Origin: Aquipseudomonas alcaligenes NBRC 14159
Lineage (GTDB): Bacteria > Pseudomonadota > Gammaproteobacteria > Pseudomonadales > Pseudomonadaceae
NCBI RefSeq assembly: GCF_000467105.1
Contig: NZ_BATI01000009.1
Coordinates: forward strand, 62,001-126,000
Reading direction: 5' to 3'
Length of the DNA: 64,000 bases
In this document: positions 61,101-64,000 of the stretch, one piece after another
Layout of the letters: every line of letters begins with the position of its first letter
How positions within the stretch are numbered: position 1 is the first letter of the stretch
Program-made: the position numbers and the translations under genes
The notes under the pieces: generated by a model
Seen by the model: the letters and a program-made list of their open reading frames with translations, nothing else
Told to the model about the DNA's origin: nothing
Database searches by the model: none

Positions 61101-61827
61101 GGGTCAGGGTGGCCATGGCCACGGCCAGCGCCAGGTAGAAGCCGCCGTCGACGCCGCGCGGCTCTGCGAACTCCTGTGCACCAACGAAACGCGCCGCCGC
61201 CATGCCGGTGTAGTGCATGCCGCTGATGGCCAAGCCCATGACCACCCCACCGATGACGATGGCCGCCTGGCTGCTCATGCGCCCGCGCAGGCCGAAACGT
61301 ACCCACAGGGCGATGATAGCTAGCAGCACGGCCACCAGGATCGACAGGGCAAACATCCAGGGGTCGTAACGCAGCAGGGGCGCCATTTGCATTGCCGCCA
61401 TGCCGCTGTAGTGCATGGTGCCGATGCCGCCGCCGACCAGCACGCCACCGACGATCAGCTGCAGCGGGCTGACCACGCGGCGCGCCAGGAGGCCCAGTGC
61501 GACCCGCGACGCCGCCAGGCTGGGCAGCACGGACAGGCAGGTGATCACCGGGTCGTAGCGCACCGTGGCGCACAATTGCAGGGACAGCATGCCGATGAAG
61601 TGCATGGCCCACACGCCGCCGCCCAGCGCCACCGCGCCGGTGGCCAGCGCCAGCTCCCGGTACAGCGGGCTGCGGCTGATACGCGCCACGCCGGCCAGCT
61701 GCAGCGCCATGCCCGAGGTGAAGGTTGCGACGACCAGCGACAGCACCACCAGCCAGGGGTTGTAGGTGCCGAACAGCAGCAGGCTGGGATCACTATCGAG
61801 AAGAAACAGATTGATCAGGTACGACAT
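58153..61827 (-). CDS. MHYT-PAS hybrid sensor kinase with receiver and Hpt domains
   Basis: About 1224 residues. The N-terminal membrane sensor (about 1-255) has three MHYT repeats (MHFIG, MHYSG, MHYTG) that are thought to bind copper and sense O2, CO or NO. Three PAS domains follow (about 275-640). The kinase core comes next with His near 666 in MSHEIRTPMNA, then an ATPase domain, a receiver (Asp near 946 in VLMDVQMPG) and an Hpt domain (His near 1086 in AHRLRGVAG). This is a complete internal phosphorelay ending in a soluble HD-GYP regulator encoded by the overlapping next gene. The start is either ATG 61827 or GTG 61842. Confidence 0.92.
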   Translation of the reverse strand: MSYLINLFLLDSDPSLLLFGTYNPWLVVLSLVVATFTSGMALQLAGVARISRSPLYRELALATGAVALGGGVWAMHFIGMLSLQLCATVRYDPVITCLSVLPSLAASRVALGLLARRVVSPLQLIVGGVLVGGGIGTMHYSGMAAMQMAPLLRYDPWMFALSILVAVLLAIIALWVRFGLRGRMSSQAAIVIGGVVMGLAISGMHYTGMAAARFVGAQEFAEPRGVDGGFYLALAVAMATLTLSVAAGAVNGLLRYRQLFTQLEAGKRHLNSLLDAAFEAIFTVDHQGIIRSVSRAVEGLYGWRPDELVGRHMSVLMTEEQSHAFGDALQRYVASGTSQLSGSELELTGVAKDGRLIPVRLSIGISEYEGRPWFVVFVADISQRKQMEQALRDSEQQYRSLIRNIPGVSFRCLLDAEWTMLFISDAVEPLTGWPAEDFIRRRKSFAELYHPDDVPRVAEEVGLAIAEGRNYVIEYRLFDRHGREHWIWESGSAVLDEQGVPRWIDGVLLDQTETKQRNAEYEGKVTAISKAMAMIEFDLQGNVLAANENFLDLFGYGLDEVLGQHHALFCDPAHVQSEAYSCFWSDLRRGKFRQGEYRRLAKNGREVWIQATYNPILNLDGKPFKVVKLATDLTPRRLMEQELRTARDRAEQAAAARSSFLANMSHEIRTPMNAIIGFTELLLDTSLEETQRRHLRTVQQASRSLLGLLNDILDTAKLDRGAIELESLDFSLRELCEQVCDTQRLTAERKGLELRLDYAEALGDYFKGDPLRLQQVLSNLLGNAVKFTERGAVRLQVSGTPGALRLIVHDTGIGIAADRLERIFDPFAQADASMSRRFGGTGLGTTISRQLVELMGGRIRVESELGVGSRFIVELPLSAGQGIERPRERRQAPRLPPLRILAADDVAQNLELLVLNLERLGHQVATVADGEAAVERFTREPFDLVLMDVQMPGTDGLEASRRIRAWEQREQRVPVPIIALTASVLDRDRQDALDAGMNGFASKPLEMSALVAEMAGVLGLAATVQAAPTSSDGAQGLFDWVRGARLWGGPLQMAAAIARFLEEQADLEPLRAALQQEDFNGLEQLAHRLRGVAGNLGLVKLSKAAFNLEQAAHAGAAARCGELIEAWAEAFAAVRTALPLQPEAAAMPVASVDTAQLLLALQSLSAELERGGLDEAALCLLEQGLPEAQNEMRAVRQAVDDFEFEQALEHLRAVRQLLSRETAE

Positions 61828-61950
61828 GCGGCGGGAGACCACCCTGAACGGGGCGCGATACCGCAGTATCGGCCGAAATCGGACATGCAGCGCGAATCGC
61901 CATTAAATAGTCACTGCCCGGCAAGCTCCAGCGCTATTTGTCGCACCCAT

Positions 61951-61978
61951 GAAAAAGCCCGCCGAAGCGGGCTTTTTC
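61951..61978. terminator. Terminator downstream of htpG
   Basis: Stem GAAAAAGCCCGC / GCGGGCTTTTTC with loop CGAA, 14 bases past the htpG stop on the minus strand. A T tract follows in that direction too. Confidence 0.92.
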
Positions 61979-61991
61979 ACAGTTCAGCAGA

Positions 61992-63896
61992 TCAGGCGGA
62001 CAGCTCGACCAGCAGCTTGTTGAGGCGGCGCACGTAGCTGGCCGGGTCCTTCAGGCTGTCGCCGGCAGCCAGGGCTGCCTGGTCGAAGAGGATGTGCGAC
62101 AGGTCGGCGAAGCGGTCCTCGTCGGCCTCGGCATCCAGCTTCTCGATCAGCGGGTGGCCCGGGTTGATCTCGAAGATCGGCTTGGACTCCGGCACCTTCT
62201 GCCCGCTGGCCTCGAGGATCTGGCGCATCTGCAGGCCGAGGTCCTGCTCACCGATGGCCAGGATCGCCGGCGAATCGGTCAGGCGGTGCGACACGCGCAC
62301 CTCGGCAACCTGCTCGCCCAGCGCGCCCTTGAGGCGCTCCAGCAGCCCTTCCTTGGCCTTGGCGACTTCTTCCTGGGCCTTCTTGTCCTCTTCCGAGTCC
62401 AGCTTGCCCAGGTCCAGGTCGCCGCGCGCCACGTCGACGAAGTGCTTGCCGTCGAACTCGGTCAGGTAGCTCATCAGCCACTCGTCGATGCGATCGGTCA
62501 GCAGCAGCACTTCGATGCCCTTCTTGCGGAAGACTTCCAGGTGCGGGCTGTTCTTGATCTGCGCGAAGGTCTCGCCGGTGAGGAAGTAGATCTTGTCCTG
62601 GCCTTCCTTCATGCGGCCGATGTAGTCGGCCAGGCCGACGATCTGCTCGCCATCGTCGCCCTGGGTGGAGGCGAAACGCAGCAAGCCGGCGATCTTCTCC
62701 TTGTTGGCGAAGTCTTCCGCCGGGCCTTCCTTGAGCACCTGGCCGAAGGCCTTCCAGAACTGCTTGTATTGCTCGGGCTCGTTCTTCGCCAGCTTCTCCA
62801 GCATGTCCAGCACGCGCTTGGTCAGCGCCGACTTCATCGAGTCGATCACTGGGTCCTTCTGCAGGATCTCGCGGGAGACGTTCAGCGACAGGTCATTGGA
62901 ATCGACCACACCCTTGATGAAGCGCAGGTACAGCGGCAGGAACTCGTCGGCCTGGTCCATGATGAACACGCGCTGCACGTACAGCTTGAGGCCACGCGGC
63001 GCTTCGCGCTGGTACAGGTCGAACGGTGCGCGGCCCGGCACGTAGAGCAGCGAGGTGTATTCCAGCTTGCCCTCGACCTTGTTGTGGCTCCAGCTCAACG
63101 GGTTCTCGAAGTCATGCGCGACGTGCTTGTAGAACTCCTGGTATTCCTCGTCCTTGACCTCGGTACGCGGACGGGTCCACAGCGCGCTGGCACGGTTGAC
63201 GGTCTCCCACTCGGTTTCGGCCGGCTTGTCCTGCTCCTCGCCGTAATGCTCTTTCGGCAGCTCGATCGGCAGGGCGATGTGGTCGGAGTACTTCTTGACG
63301 ATGTTGCGCAGGCGCCAGCCATCGGCGAATTCTTCTTCGCCGCTCTTCAGGTGCAGGACGATGCGGGTGCCGCGCTCGGCCTTGTCGATGGTGGCGACTT
63401 CGAACTCGCCCTCGCCCTTGCTCGACCAGTGCACGCCCTCGCTGGCGGCGGCCCCGGCACGGCGGGTGTAGACGTCCACCTGATCGGCAACGATGAAGGC
63501 CGAGTAGAAGCCCACGCCGAACTGGCCGATCAGGTGCGAGTCCTTCTTCTGGTCACCGGTGAGGTTCTTCATGAAGTCGGCGGTGCCGGACTTGGCGATG
63601 GTGCCCAGGTGCGCGACCACTTCCTCGCGGCTCATGCCGATGCCGTTGTCCTCGAGGGTGACGGTCTTGGCGTCCTTGTCGAAGGACAGGCGGATCTTCA
63701 GCTCGGCGCCGCCTTCCAGCAGCTCGGGCTTGGCCAGCGCCTCGAAACGCAGCTTGTCGGCGGCGTCGGAGGCGTTGGAGATCAGCTCGCGAAGGAAGAT
63801 TTCCTTGTTGGAATACAAGGAATGGATCATCAGGTGCAGCAGCTGCTTCACCTCGGTCTGGAAGCCCAGGGTTTCTTTTTGAGTTTCCACACTCAT
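61992..63896 (-). CDS. htpG: Molecular chaperone HtpG (Hsp90)
   Basis: A 634-residue dimeric ATP-dependent chaperone that helps late folding of client proteins. The N-terminal GHKL ATPase has [25 protein letters not shown] and the lid [11 protein letters not shown]; the middle and C-terminal dimerisation domains are complete (ending [12 protein letters not shown]). The length equals the usual bacterial Hsp90. [16 protein letters not shown] is the usual start; GGAG lies 11 bases upstream. Transcription comes from a near-perfect sigma-32 promoter, so it is heat-shock controlled. Confidence 0.97.
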   Translation of the reverse strand: MSVETQKETLGFQTEVKQLLHLMIHSLYSNKEIFLRELISNASDAADKLRFEALAKPELLEGGAELKIRLSFDKDAKTVTLEDNGIGMSREEVVAHLGTIAKSGTADFMKNLTGDQKKDSHLIGQFGVGFYSAFIVADQVDVYTRRAGAAASEGVHWSSKGEGEFEVATIDKAERGTRIVLHLKSGEEEFADGWRLRNIVKKYSDHIALPIELPKEHYGEEQDKPAETEWETVNRASALWTRPRTEVKDEEYQEFYKHVAHDFENPLSWSHNKVEGKLEYTSLLYVPGRAPFDLYQREAPRGLKLYVQRVFIMDQADEFLPLYLRFIKGVVDSNDLSLNVSREILQKDPVIDSMKSALTKRVLDMLEKLAKNEPEQYKQFWKAFGQVLKEGPAEDFANKEKIAGLLRFASTQGDDGEQIVGLADYIGRMKEGQDKIYFLTGETFAQIKNSPHLEVFRKKGIEVLLLTDRIDEWLMSYLTEFDGKHFVDVARGDLDLGKLDSEEDKKAQEEVAKAKEGLLERLKGALGEQVAEVRVSHRLTDSPAILAIGEQDLGLQMRQILEASGQKVPESKPIFEINPGHPLIEKLDAEADEDRFADLSHILFDQAALAAGDSLKDPASYVRRLNKLLVELSA

Positions 63897-63950
63897 GGTC
63901 GTCGAACTCCACATGCAGGACAGGCCGCGTGATTGCGGCGGATGTCCTAC

Positions 63951-63978
63951 AGATGGGGAGTTCGGGAGAGATTTCAAG
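63951..63978 (-). promoter_or_regulatory. Sigma-32 heat-shock promoter of htpG
   Basis: On the minus strand CTTGAAA (63972-63978) and CCCCATCT (63951-63958) are separated by 13 bases, matching the sigma-32 consensus CTTGAAA-N11-16-CCCCATNT. It lies about 55 bases upstream of the start codon. Confidence 0.92.
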
Positions 63979-64000
63979 GGCTTGTCTGCGCGACAAGCCC
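63978..64000. terminator. Hairpin at the window end, upstream of htpG promoter
   Basis: Perfect nine-base stem GGGCTTGTC / GACAAGCCC with loop TGCGC, touching the -35 element. It may end the preceding unit outside the window or be a site overlapping the promoter. Confidence 0.6.

Overview
The window is a high-GC gammaproteobacterial chromosome segment. I place it in Pseudomonas, in or near the P. aeruginosa / P. oleovorans / P. alcaligenes part of the genus. The reasons are the GC-rich codon use of every gene, the gene order (aroC - MFS - mtnB - mtnD - mtnC; prmB beside an isochorismatase-fold protein; gpsA - sixA - acyl-CoA ligase; a PA1611-like hybrid kinase beside fabA-fabB and a chemoreceptor) and the dispersed GTAGGGCGGGTG-type repeats. 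Nothing points to a prophage, plasmid or insertion sequence with a transposase. No tRNA, rRNA or CRISPR array was seen.

Layout. 1-5.7 kb: end of a YbiT-type ABC-F gene, small housekeeping genes, uppP, and a Cache chemoreceptor followed by an unknown cytoplasmic protein. 5.8-8.8 kb: a RoxA/MauG-like dihaem protein paired with a membrane-anchored catalase-fold protein. 8.9-13.5 kb, minus strand: a tightly coupled operon joining chorismate synthase to methionine salvage (aroC, MFS, mtnB, mtnD, mtnC, small membrane protein). 13.6-20 kb: a tail-anchored unknown protein, prmB, an isochorismatase-fold protein lacking its usual cysteine, an Smr protein, a GMC oxidoreductase with a small partner, and folE. 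20-29 kb: aminotransferase-GST opposite a MarR regulator with a perfect palindrome between them, LysE and BenE transporters, a bile-acid symporter-like protein and a P2-type ATPase. 29-32.4 kb: SDR, pyrF, ZIP transporter, thioesterase, small cytochrome c.

32.4-41 kb is the assimilatory nitrate region: NNP-type nitrate/nitrite transporter, a PP2C phosphatase-protein kinase fusion, an FAD electron-transfer subunit, the molybdenum nitrate reductase with a C-terminal BFD-type [2Fe-2S] domain, and cobA for sirohaem. The transporter and the FAD subunit are each preceded by a near-consensus sigma-54 promoter. Each promoter is followed by two short hairpins with A1/G4 hexaloops, the second overlapping an intrinsic terminator. 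This is the design of an ANTAR (NasT/NasR-type) antitermination leader. No nirBD is present in the cluster. A composite palindromic repeat of about 510 bp lies after cobA.

41.7-49.4 kb: acyl-CoA ligase with a palindromic operator, sixA, gpsA, hybrid sensor kinase, fabA and fabB. 49.4-64 kb: a 4HB chemoreceptor, a DUF3859 protein, an exported amidohydrolase, an SBP-like protein, a soluble chemoreceptor with a C-terminal sensor, OsmC, pirin, an MHYT-PAS hybrid kinase coupled to an HD-GYP response regulator, and htpG behind a textbook sigma-32 promoter.
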